From JANQKX01 sp039028695 (GTDB lineage: Bacteria > Pseudomonadota > Alphaproteobacteria > Kiloniellales > Kiloniellaceae): a DNA stretch of 64,000 nt. Within the stretch, counting starts at the first letter, position 1; every line of letters begins with the position of its first letter. Below are positions 32,132 to 40,535 of this stretch, in pieces. The DNA lies in contig JBCCHN010000005.1 of assembly GCA_039028695.1 (NCBI GenBank), positions 1 through 64,000 on the forward strand, given 5' to 3'. The notes beneath the pieces are model-generated. The model made no database searches, was not told where the DNA came from, and saw only the letters and a program-made list of their open reading frames with translations. A program made the translations under genes and the position numbers.

Positions 32132-34558
32132 TCAGCGATCCTCTGATAAGATATCGTTGAAGGCTGCCAGTTCAGCGGCCACCCGGCCATAAATGCTGTC
32201 GGGTGGATAGTTGCCGTCCTGATCCGGCTCACCTGCTTTTGTCCCTAAAAACAACTCCAACGCTTCATCGATGGTCTCCACCGACCAAATGGTGAAGTTA
32301 CCCTCTTGCGCAGCCTGGGCTACTTCATCGTCAAGCACCAGGTTCGTTTCATTGGCTCGGGGAATGATCACCCCTTGCGTCCCCGTGAGTCGTCCCTTGT
32401 CTCGGCAAGCGCGGAAAAAGCCCTCCACTTTGTGGTGCACCCCGCCTACGACTTGAGACTGCCCGCGTTGATTGACCGACCCGGTGATGGCCAAGTCTTG
32501 GCGTGCCGGCAAACCGGAAATGTCGGAGAGGATGGCCACCAACTCGGCCAGCGACGCGCTGTCGCCCTCAACGCCGCCATAACTCTGTTCAAAGGTGATT
32601 GAGCAATTAAAGGACAAAGGATGGCGGCGAGCAAAGTGCCCCGCCAAAAATCCCTGCAGCACCATAACGCCCTTTTGCTGGATCGGACCGCCTAAGGCGA
32701 TATCCCGTTCCACGTTGATGACGCCGCGTCGTCCCACCGAAGCCCGAGCCGTTACCCGTGACGGTGTGCCAAAAGAGTGGTCCCCAAAGGAGCGCACTGT
32801 CAGGGCGTTGATCTGGCCGCGCACGGACCCGGTCACATCAATCATTACCATATCGTCTGCGATCTGTTCATAGAGACGGTCTTCGATGCGGGCATTACGG
32901 TCGCGCCGCCGGGCGATGGCTTGGACGACCACGGCCTTATAGAGGGGCGCGGTCGGGTCATCCCCGTCGCCACACTCCCCCATCAGCAACGTCGCCTCTT
33001 GCACCGCGTCCTCGACCTGCTCGAACTGGGCGGTCAAGCGGGTCCGATCCCCCGCCCAGCGGGACGCCAGACCCAAAATGTAATCCACCGTCTCCGCGGT
33101 GCAGCGACGGCCGCAGTTGCGGGCTGCGATCTCCTGTACCAGATCGCGATAGCAGGCCAGGTTGGACTCATCGGCCGGCATATCCGTGTCCACATCGGCC
33201 TTGATGCGAAAATAGTGATGAAAGTCCGGGTCCACGGAAAAGAAGGTGTAGTACCAGCGTGGGGCACCCACCAAGACAACCTTTACATCTAGGGGTACCG
33301 GCAAAGGCTGAGGAGCACCGGCGATGGGAACGCCCCCCCGTCGACTGAGTTGCCCAACCACCACCTGGCGATCCCTCAAGGCGGCTTTCAGGCCCAGCCA
33401 AATGGCTGGATCGGCCGCAAGGGTTTCCGCGCGCAATACCAAAATTCCCCCGTTGGCTCGATGAAGGGCACCGGCACGAATAAGAGTGAAGTCGGTTTCC
33501 AACACACCACCGGCCTGTCGGTATTCCATGTCCCCGAAAAGGCTGCCGGCCGTGGGATTGGCTTCCAGAACCACCTCCGGATGCGCCGCATCTCCATTAT
33601 CGATCAATAGGTTGACCCCATAACGCTGTGCCAAAAGGCTTTCCGCCGCACCCGTCATTCCTCCCTGTCCATCGGCAGAAGAGGGCGCCGCCGCTTCGCC
33701 CATGAAGAGCCTCACGTTCGCCAAAATGTCCTCGCGCAAACTTTCGATCCAAGCGGCCAAATCGCTCTGCCCCTCAAAAGCCTCGGCGAGGGAATCCAAC
33801 AGCCCCCCAATGGCTCGGTCGGCAACGGCTCGGTTTAGGTCACGCAGGGCCTCGGCCAAGTCCATTTGCCGTTCTCCGGCCATGCGATTGATAGCGCGAA
33901 GACGCTTGTTGATTTCCTGAAGGGCCGTCTCCACGGCTTCTTTTTGAGCTTCCGCAATCTCCGCCGGATTGATGGGATTGCCGTCGGGCCCGACGGGCGT
34001 CACCGTGATGCCACCCGCGGTTTGGACGAGATCCAATCCCTTACTCTTTGCATCTTTTCGTAGCGCATCGATCTCTGCGCCGACCTGGCTTTGTGCATCC
34101 TGCTGAGCAGCCTGGACCTGAGCCTCATAATCACCGGCGGTAAAGGCACCGGAAAGGGCTTCACGGAGACGGGGAAGCAGGTTGGCCATGCGAGTGCGCA
34201 GGTTGCGCCCCATGCCCGCCGGCAGACCATAGGCCCGAGGCCGATGGGGCTCGGCAAAGTTATTGAGATAGACCCAATCGTCAGGAACCGGGCGGTCGGC
34301 CATGGCTTTTTCCAGATAGGAAAGCGTGGCCGTCATACGGCCGCTTCGGTCCTCGCCCAAAACGAAAATGTTAAAGCCAGGCGCACCCACCGATAGTCCA
34401 AAGGCCAAAGCCTCCCGTGCGCGGGCGTGGCTGGACAGGGTAAAGACCTCGGCCCCGCCGTCGGACGGCTCTTGCGGATGCGAAGCCGCTGAGGCCTCGT
34501 CCGAACCAGTAAATTGGGGCAATCCGACCCGATCGGCAGATATCTTCTTGGCTGGCAT
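32132..34558 (-). CDS. Lon-like ATP-dependent protease (LonB-type, AAA_32)
   Basis: Cytoplasmic protease of about 808 residues from ATG 34558 (GAGAGG upstream). N-terminal AAA_32-type region ('ALAFGLSVGAPGFNIFVLGEDRSGRMTATLSYL'), long coiled-coil insertion ('EAQVQAAQQDAQSQVGAEIDALRKDA'), a second AAA part ('ILVLRAETLAADPAIWLGLKAALRDRQV') and the Lon S16 protease domain: catalytic Ser in 'YGGVEGDSASLAELVAILS' and Lys in 'VVGGVHHKVEGFFRACR', with 'GSVNQRG' between. This class lacks the LonA substrate-binding domain. Walker A is present only in a divergent form. Substrates unknown. Confidence 0.9.
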   Translation of the reverse strand: MPAKKISADRVGLPQFTGSDEASAASHPQEPSDGGAEVFTLSSHARAREALAFGLSVGAPGFNIFVLGEDRSGRMTATLSYLEKAMADRPVPDDWVYLNNFAEPHRPRAYGLPAGMGRNLRTRMANLLPRLREALSGAFTAGDYEAQVQAAQQDAQSQVGAEIDALRKDAKSKGLDLVQTAGGITVTPVGPDGNPINPAEIAEAQKEAVETALQEINKRLRAINRMAGERQMDLAEALRDLNRAVADRAIGGLLDSLAEAFEGQSDLAAWIESLREDILANVRLFMGEAAAPSSADGQGGMTGAAESLLAQRYGVNLLIDNGDAAHPEVVLEANPTAGSLFGDMEYRQAGGVLETDFTLIRAGALHRANGGILVLRAETLAADPAIWLGLKAALRDRQVVVGQLSRRGGVPIAGAPQPLPVPLDVKVVLVGAPRWYYTFFSVDPDFHHYFRIKADVDTDMPADESNLACYRDLVQEIAARNCGRRCTAETVDYILGLASRWAGDRTRLTAQFEQVEDAVQEATLLMGECGDGDDPTAPLYKAVVVQAIARRRDRNARIEDRLYEQIADDMVMIDVTGSVRGQINALTVRSFGDHSFGTPSRVTARASVGRRGVINVERDIALGGPIQQKGVMVLQGFLAGHFARRHPLSFNCSITFEQSYGGVEGDSASLAELVAILSDISGLPARQDLAITGSVNQRGQSQVVGGVHHKVEGFFRACRDKGRLTGTQGVIIPRANETNLVLDDEVAQAAQEGNFTIWSVETIDEALELFLGTKAGEPDQDGNYPPDSIYGRVAAELAAFNDILSEDR

Positions 34559-34865
34559 GGAACCTCTCATGCTTGGATTGGTCTGCGGGCTTCGCAAAAG
34601 CCCTCGGCGGTCACCATCCTGCCAGGGATTCTCGCAAGCTGCCAAGGCCGTGGGCGCACAATCACGTATTTTTGCCTAACAATTGCCCGAAAGGCGGAAC
34701 GGCGCCGGGCGATAAACACTTTGTAACCCGGCTGTCATCTCGTCTTTAGGTGATGTCCTGAATTATGGGCCACCGGCCTTCCCGAATGGCATCCGGTCCC
34801 ACTGGGCCCGCCGTCGAAGGCCAATGATTTTTGGACCTATTCTTTTTCGTTGAGGAACCCAAGGA

Positions 34866-35891
34866 ATGAGCGACAACGTCACCGAGTTTGTGCCGCCGAA
34901 GGAAAAGCCAGACAACGCCCTCCCCGACCAGGACCTGATCCGCGAGGATTTTGCCGACCTCAGACGCCATCTCAAGGGTCGGATCGTCGGGCAGGAAAAA
35001 CTTGTTGATCGACTAATTCTGGCTCTTCTGGCCGACGGTCATCTCTTGGTCGAAGGAGCGCCCGGCTTGGCCAAAACCAAGGCGATCAAGGAGCTCTCCC
35101 GGGCCATCGACGGCGAAGATCATCGCATTCAATTCACGCCCGACCTCTTGCCCGCCGACCTGACGGGTACGGATATCTACCGGCCCGAAACGGGCACTTT
35201 CACCTTCCAGCCCGGCCCTGTTTTTCACAACCTAGTCCTCGCCGACGAGATCAATCGGGCACCGGCCAAGGTTCAGTCCGCCCTTCTTGAAGCCATGGCC
35301 GAGCGCCAGGTCACCGTCGGCCGCGAGACCTACCGTCTGCCCAAGCTATTCATGGTCATGGCAACCCAAAACCCCCTTGAGCAGGAGGGCACCTACCCCT
35401 TACCGGAAGCCCAGCTCGATCGATTTCTCATGCATCTGCGTATCGGCTATCCGGATAGTGAGGCCGAGCACAAGATCCTTAAGTTGGTCCGGGGCGAAGC
35501 ACGGGGCGAGATCGCGGCACCCGATAAGGTTCTGCCACAGGCCAGGATTTTCGCGGCCCGCGACCTGGCTCTAAAGACCTATATGGCGCCTGCCTTGGAG
35601 ACCTACCTGGTGCAGCTGGTTATCGCGACCCGCCAACCCGAAGCGTACGGTGATGAGCTGAACGGCCTGATCCGCTGTGGGGCCAGCCCACGGGGCTCTA
35701 TCTCCCTAGACCGAGCCGCGCGCGCCCATGCATGGTTGCGCGGGGCTGATTTCGTCGCCCCTGAGGATTTGCAAGCGGTGGTGAAGGATGTTCTGCGCCA
35801 CCGGGTACTCTTGACCTTTGAAGCCGAGGCCGACGGCATGACCACAGATGGGGTTCTGGATTTGCTCATAAATCGAGTACCCCTCACCTAA
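34866..35891 (+). CDS. MoxR-family AAA+ ATPase
   Basis: 341 residues. Walker A 'EGAPGLAKTKAIKEL', Walker B 'LVLADEINRAPAKVQSALLEAMAERQVT', sensor-1 'VMATQNPLEQEGTYPLPEAQLDRF' with the Arg finger. MoxR ATPases act with VWA proteins as metal-insertion or folding chaperones. First gene of a six-gene Bat-type operon (MoxR, DUF58, DUF4381, VWA, VWA-TPR, BatD); next gene starts 42 bases after the stop. Confidence 0.95.
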   Translation: MSDNVTEFVPPKEKPDNALPDQDLIREDFADLRRHLKGRIVGQEKLVDRLILALLADGHLLVEGAPGLAKTKAIKELSRAIDGEDHRIQFTPDLLPADLTGTDIYRPETGTFTFQPGPVFHNLVLADEINRAPAKVQSALLEAMAERQVTVGRETYRLPKLFMVMATQNPLEQEGTYPLPEAQLDRFLMHLRIGYPDSEAEHKILKLVRGEARGEIAAPDKVLPQARIFAARDLALKTYMAPALETYLVQLVIATRQPEAYGDELNGLIRCGASPRGSISLDRAARAHAWLRGADFVAPEDLQAVVKDVLRHRVLLTFEAEADGMTTDGVLDLLINRVPLT

Positions 35892-35933
35892 CCTTTTAAA
35901 TTCCTCACCTGATCGATATCCGTGGAAAGCCAC

Positions 35934-36899
35934 ATGCAGGATCTTTATGGCATCGTTGCCGGCATTGATGAATTGATAGCCATGCGGCCGGTCCAAGGCC
36001 GCAGCGCCATGGCACCCACACGTGCTCTGCGAACCCGCCAGGCCGGCCCTTACCGTTCTGCCTTTCGCGGACGAGGGATGGAGTTCGACGAGTCCCGGGC
36101 CTATCAAGCCGGTGATGACCTGCGTGCCATCGACTGGCGGGTCACCGCCCGCACCGGCCGAGTTCATACCAAGCTTTACCACGAAGAGCGGGAGCGCCCG
36201 GTCATGCTCCTAATCGACAGCCGGCCCATGATGCGGTTCGGCACGAAGGACTGTTTCAAATCGGTTTTGGCCGCCCGGGCAGCAGCCTGGCTCGCGTGGT
36301 CCGCGCGCGATGGCGGAGACCGCATCGGCGGTTTTATCATGACGCCGACGGGACTGGTGCAATCCACACCCCATCTCAGTCAGGCCCGTTTGCTGTCCTT
36401 CTTGAAGCGAATTGCTCAAGCAACGGAAGAAGACCTCTCTCTCACGGCAGTAGTTGACCAAGAAAAACCAAACACCTCGCCTGGCCTCACCGACAGCATA
36501 ACCCGCTTGCGCCGAGCCATTCGTCCGGGCACTCAGGTTTTTATTCTCAGCGACTTCCACGATTTCGATGAAACCACCCGATTGGAGCTAACCCGCCTGA
36601 GTTTGAACAACGATGTGGCCTGTTTTTTTATCTATGACGCTTTGGAAACCAGAATGCCCTCAAAGGGCACTTATCGGATCAGCGACGGCCACGCGGTCTT
36701 GACCTTGAACAACCAAAGCAAGGTCTGGCGACAAGGCTATGAAAATCATTTTCTCAAACGTCGACGAGCGGTAGAAGACCTCTGCCGGCAACGAGGCATC
36801 ACCTTCTTGCCCATGGAAACCGGACAGGACCCGCGCGAGGTTTTGCGCTTGGACCAGTTACGCACCGTCTGCCGTCGACCGACAAAAGGCGCTGCGTGA
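35934..36899 (+). CDS. DUF58 protein of the Bat operon
   Basis: 321 residues. Carries the DUF58 signature 'SRAYQAGDDLRAIDWRVTARTGRVHTKLYHEERERPVMLLIDSRPMM' (a basic motif followed by a VWA-like strand with DSxxM). DUF58 proteins are VWA-like partners of MoxR. ATG 35934 has GGAAAG at short spacing; the in-frame GTG at 35922 is an alternative. The stop (TGA 36897-36899) overlaps the next ATG by one base (TGATG), indicating coupled translation. Confidence 0.92.
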   Translation: MQDLYGIVAGIDELIAMRPVQGRSAMAPTRALRTRQAGPYRSAFRGRGMEFDESRAYQAGDDLRAIDWRVTARTGRVHTKLYHEERERPVMLLIDSRPMMRFGTKDCFKSVLAARAAAWLAWSARDGGDRIGGFIMTPTGLVQSTPHLSQARLLSFLKRIAQATEEDLSLTAVVDQEKPNTSPGLTDSITRLRRAIRPGTQVFILSDFHDFDETTRLELTRLSLNNDVACFFIYDALETRMPSKGTYRISDGHAVLTLNNQSKVWRQGYENHFLKRRRAVEDLCRQRGITFLPMETGQDPREVLRLDQLRTVCRRPTKGAA

Positions 36900-37414
36900 T
36901 GGAAAACTCCACAATCGATCGTGGCCTCACTCAACTGAGGGACATTCATTTGCCCGACCCGGTTCTTATTTGGCCCCCAGCTATGGGCTGGTGGATTCTC
37001 GCCGCCATCATTATGGCATTGGTAGTTGCCCTGTGGCTCGGCATTTTCATTCGGCGCCGCGGTCTAGCCCATCATGCTCTCAAGGAGCTCTCCCATCTGG
37101 AAAAAGATCGGAGCGGCCACGGCGACCTTCAATCCTTCGCCACGGCCGTTTCGGGCTTGCTGCGCCGGGTGGCCCTGGCCCGCTATGGGCGCAGTCGAGT
37201 CGCCAGCCTCACTGACCGGGATTGGCTGCAATTCCTCAGCCAAAGCGGCCGCACTCAACGATCGAGCCATAGTTGGAACGGCGACGCGGGCCGCCTTTTG
37301 GCCATCGCCCCCTATGCGCCACCGGGCGCCCTGGAAATCAAACAGCTTGGTTTTAACGTTACCCGCCAATCCCTGGCGGAAGCGGCACGGGGTTGGATCA
37401 GGAAAAACACATGA
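36899..37414 (+). CDS. DUF4381 membrane protein of the Bat operon
   Basis: 171 residues. One transmembrane helix near residues 27-50 ('GWWILAAIIMALVVALWLGIFI') followed by a cytoplasmic region with 'FATAVSGLLRRVALARYGRSRVASLTDRDWLQFLSQ', the DUF4381 pattern. Always found between DUF58 and VWA genes in Bat operons; anchors the complex at the inner membrane. The ATG overlaps the DUF58 stop; its own stop overlaps the next ATG (ATGA at 37411-37414). Confidence 0.88.
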   Translation: MENSTIDRGLTQLRDIHLPDPVLIWPPAMGWWILAAIIMALVVALWLGIFIRRRGLAHHALKELSHLEKDRSGHGDLQSFATAVSGLLRRVALARYGRSRVASLTDRDWLQFLSQSGRTQRSSHSWNGDAGRLLAIAPYAPPGALEIKQLGFNVTRQSLAEAARGWIRKNT

Positions 37415-38427
37415 TTGAGTTTCTCTGGATCTGGGCTTTTCTACTCCTGCCCCTGCCCTATTTGGTGCGAAGAGTCTTGCCACCGGCCGGGGAAAGCCGC
37501 TCGGGCGCACTACGGGTGCCTTTCTTCGGCAACCTGAACCGCGAATTTGGTAAAACCGGAAACTCAAAAAGGCACAGATGGAATAGCTTATTTTTCTTGT
37601 CCCTTATTTGGATTGCACTGGTAACGGCAGCGGCTCGTCCGACCTTTGTGGGAGAACCCATGCCCATTCCGACAGAGGGACGAGATCTCATGATGGCCAT
37701 CGACCTCTCTGGCAGCATGGGTCGACAAGACTTCTCCATGGGCGGAATACCTGCTGATCGGCTCACCGTGGTCAAGGACCTGGCCAATGACTTTATTGCC
37801 CGGCGGGAGGGTGACCGGGTCGGCCTGATTCTCTTTGGGACACGGGCCTACCTCCAGACGCCTGTCACCTTTGATCGCACGACTGTTCAGGCCTTTCTTG
37901 ATGACTCCCACGTTGGGCTTACCGGTGAAGAAACCGCCATCGGTGATGCCATCGGACTAGCCGTCAAGCGCCTGAAAGACCGACCCAGCGACAGCCGCGT
38001 CCTGGTGCTGCTCACCGATGGCGCCAGCAATGCCGGCGTCCTGGATCCCCGTCAGGCCGCCCAGTTGGCCGCTGACGAAGGCCTGCGTATTTATACAATC
38101 GGTGTAGGGGCCGATCAGATTGCCACCAACGGGACCTTCGGCCGGGCCATCGTCAATCCATCCATGGATCTGGACGAAGCGGCTCTGCAAGATATCGCTC
38201 AAATCACTGGCGGTGCCTATTTCCGCGCTCGCAACCTGGAGGGTCTGGCCAATATCTACCGGGAAATCGACCGACTGGAGCCCACCAGCGGCGAACCGCA
38301 ATACCTCCGTCCCACCAAAGCGCTCTTTTACTGGCCTCTGGGAATTGGCTTGCTGTTATCTTTGGCCTTAGGCGTAACCAAGCTATGGCCCGCGAGCCTC
38401 ACGCTGGGCACCGCGTGGAGGACGTGA
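37411..38427 (+). CDS. VWA-domain membrane protein (BatA-like)
   Basis: 338 residues. N-terminal helix pair, then a VWA domain with an intact MIDAS motif DxSxS ('MMAIDLSGSMGRQDFSMGG'), the threonine 'TGEETAIGDA' and 'VLLTDGASNAGV'; one C-terminal transmembrane helix ('WPLGIGLLLSLALGVTKLW'). MIDAS binds a divalent metal and partners. ATG 37411 is chosen because the next codons give the helix typical of BatA and it overlaps the previous stop. Four bases separate its stop from the next ATG. Confidence 0.93.
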   Translation: MIEFLWIWAFLLLPLPYLVRRVLPPAGESRSGALRVPFFGNLNREFGKTGNSKRHRWNSLFFLSLIWIALVTAAARPTFVGEPMPIPTEGRDLMMAIDLSGSMGRQDFSMGGIPADRLTVVKDLANDFIARREGDRVGLILFGTRAYLQTPVTFDRTTVQAFLDDSHVGLTGEETAIGDAIGLAVKRLKDRPSDSRVLVLLTDGASNAGVLDPRQAAQLAADEGLRIYTIGVGADQIATNGTFGRAIVNPSMDLDEAALQDIAQITGGAYFRARNLEGLANIYREIDRLEPTSGEPQYLRPTKALFYWPLGIGLLLSLALGVTKLWPASLTLGTAWRT

Positions 38428-38431
38428 TGCC

Positions 38432-40522
38432 ATGATCCCCTCGGCCTTTCATTTCCTCCGCCCCGAGTGGCTGTTGGCCTTGCTACCTCTGGCTATCCTC
38501 GTCTTCGCGGCCTGGCGCCGCGGCCAAGGCCAATCCACCTGGCAAACGCTGGTAGATCGCCATCTGCTCAAGCACCTCCTAATGCAAGAGGACGGCAAAC
38601 GTCGACGCTGGCCTCTGGGCCTATTGGCTTTGGGGTGGCTGGCCGCCGTGCTAGCCTTGGCAGGCCCGGCGTGGGAGCGCCTGCCCCAACCCGCCCATAC
38701 CGTCATGGCGCCAACCGTGGTGGCCCTTAATCTTTCCCAGTCCATGAATGCCACGGACGAGAGTCCCAGCCGCCTGACCCGGGCCAAGCATAAGATCTAT
38801 GACCTGATAGACCGACAAAAGGGCGGCCAGATCGGCTTGGTCCTCTTCACGGATACGGCCTTTACCGCCGTGCCCTTGACTGACGACGGCGCCGTGATCA
38901 GCGAGCTTTTGCCGTTGGTGGATACAAGCCTGATGCCAGATCTGGGCGCCAGGGTGGATCTTGCCATCGAACAATCGACAGCTCTTCTCAGCCAGAGCGG
39001 CGCACCCAGCGGGCAAATCCTTCTCCTCTCCGATGGCATGACCGGCGGCCAAGCCGCGGCAGAAAGGGCAGCCGGCCAAGCCACGGATAGCGGCTATTCT
39101 TTGGGCATCATCACTTTGGGCAAGCCTGAGGGTGGCGCGGTTATGGACCATAAGGGTCGCCCGGTCTTGGACAGCCAGGGTGGATCCCTTTATTCAGTGC
39201 CCAACATCGCCGCCTTCCACCAATTGGCCGAAGCCGCCGATGGTCAGATTAGCGCGATCACGCCTGACGACGGTGACCTCAATCAGGTTCTCGCCACACC
39301 GCAAGAAGACCTCTTAGCGCCCACAGAAAGGGACGGTGCGATGGAAGCCGATAGTTGGCGGGACATGGGGCTTTGGCTCGTTCTCATTCCCGTAGCCCTG
39401 GCTCCCTTGGCCTTTCGCCGGGGCTGGCTCGCCGTCGTGGTCCTCTCGGCCGGAATGGGGCTGGGCCAAACAGGCAAGCCCGCTTACGCCTCTAGTGCGA
39501 CGTTGCCGCCGCTCGACTCCTGGACCGACCTCTGGCAAACAAAAGATCAACAAGGCGCGCGGGCGCTCTCAGAAAAAAATCCAACAGCTGCCGCCCATCT
39601 GTTTGAAAACCCCGATTGGAAAGCGGCTGCCCTTTACAAATCTCAAGACTACGATCAGGCCGCCGCACAATACGAAAAACTGGGGGGAAAACGGAACCTC
39701 TATAATCTGGGCAACGCACGGGCAAAATCCGGCGACCTGGAAGGCGCCATAGCGGCATATGATGAACTATTGGCACAGCAACCCGACCATGATGACGCGC
39801 GTTTTAACCGGGATTTGGTGCAAAGTCTTCTGGATCAACAGGCCAAACAAGAAGAAAGCAAAAGTAACGAAAGCAGCCAAGACACCGCAAACCAATCGCC
39901 GGAACAACAACAGCAGGAACAGGCTCAAGGCGATCAGGCTCAGGGCGATCAGGCTCAGGGCGATCAGACTCAAGATCAACATTCCACGAACGCTCAAGAA
40001 GATAATCAAACCAATAATGGGGCGGATCCCAACGCCCAGGCTCAAAAGGAGAAAGATCAATCTCAAGATCAGTCTCAACAACAAAGCAGCGCGTCTGGGG
40101 CCGACAGCACGGCGGAACAGACACAATCGAGCCAATCGACAGGCAACCACGCGCCTAAAGACAATCAACAGGATGAGCCCTCCTCCGGTGTGAGTGAAGA
40201 GGAGACCTCGGGCAAAGGCTCTCAGCCCGACGAGCGTGAGCCGTCAGCGATCCAAGAAGCCCAAGACCTGCTGAAAGACTCTCTCGACAGCCTGCTGGAC
40301 CCGCTGCTTGCCGAACCCCAAGAAGACAAGGGCGCAGAAAACACAGCTGAATCTGAGAACCACGCCATGGCCGCGCCAGAGCAAAAGCCCATGAGCGAAA
40401 ATCAACAGGCGCGAGAACAGACCTTACGTCTAATCCCCGATGATCCCGCCGGACTCTTACGCGCCCGCATTCACCGACATTACGCCCAGATGCCCCCGGC
40501 AGACGGCTTACCTAATCAATAA
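38432..40522 (+). CDS. VWA-TPR fusion protein (BatB/BatC-like)
   Basis: 696 residues. Two N-terminal helices, VWA domain at about 85-300 with a changed MIDAS motif ('VVALNLSQSMNATDESPSRLT': N replaces the first Asp), third transmembrane helix near 310-345, then TPR units ('AAQYEKLGGKRNLYNLGNARAKSGDLEGAIAAYDELLAQQPDHDDARFNRDLV'). A Gln/Asn/Asp/Ser-rich low-complexity region of about 130 residues follows, with a 15-base tandem repeat in the DNA, then a conserved C-terminal segment ('LRARIHRHYAQ'). In many Bat operons BatB and BatC are separate; here one protein covers both. Confidence 0.92.
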   Translation: MIPSAFHFLRPEWLLALLPLAILVFAAWRRGQGQSTWQTLVDRHLLKHLLMQEDGKRRRWPLGLLALGWLAAVLALAGPAWERLPQPAHTVMAPTVVALNLSQSMNATDESPSRLTRAKHKIYDLIDRQKGGQIGLVLFTDTAFTAVPLTDDGAVISELLPLVDTSLMPDLGARVDLAIEQSTALLSQSGAPSGQILLLSDGMTGGQAAAERAAGQATDSGYSLGIITLGKPEGGAVMDHKGRPVLDSQGGSLYSVPNIAAFHQLAEAADGQISAITPDDGDLNQVLATPQEDLLAPTERDGAMEADSWRDMGLWLVLIPVALAPLAFRRGWLAVVVLSAGMGLGQTGKPAYASSATLPPLDSWTDLWQTKDQQGARALSEKNPTAAAHLFENPDWKAAALYKSQDYDQAAAQYEKLGGKRNLYNLGNARAKSGDLEGAIAAYDELLAQQPDHDDARFNRDLVQSLLDQQAKQEESKSNESSQDTANQSPEQQQQEQAQGDQAQGDQAQGDQTQDQHSTNAQEDNQTNNGADPNAQAQKEKDQSQDQSQQQSSASGADSTAEQTQSSQSTGNHAPKDNQQDEPSSGVSEEETSGKGSQPDEREPSAIQEAQDLLKDSLDSLLDPLLAEPQEDKGAENTAESENHAMAAPEQKPMSENQQAREQTLRLIPDDPAGLLRARIHRHYAQMPPADGLPNQ
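39921..39977 (+). repeat. 15-base tandem repeat inside the VWA-TPR gene
   Basis: Unit AGGCTCAAGGCGATC repeated nearly perfectly about 3.5 times in phase with the codons, coding for Q-A-Q-G-D repeats. Such units expand and contract easily, so the tail length is likely variable between strains. Confidence 0.85.
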
Positions 40523-40535
40523 AAAGAGATCCCCC

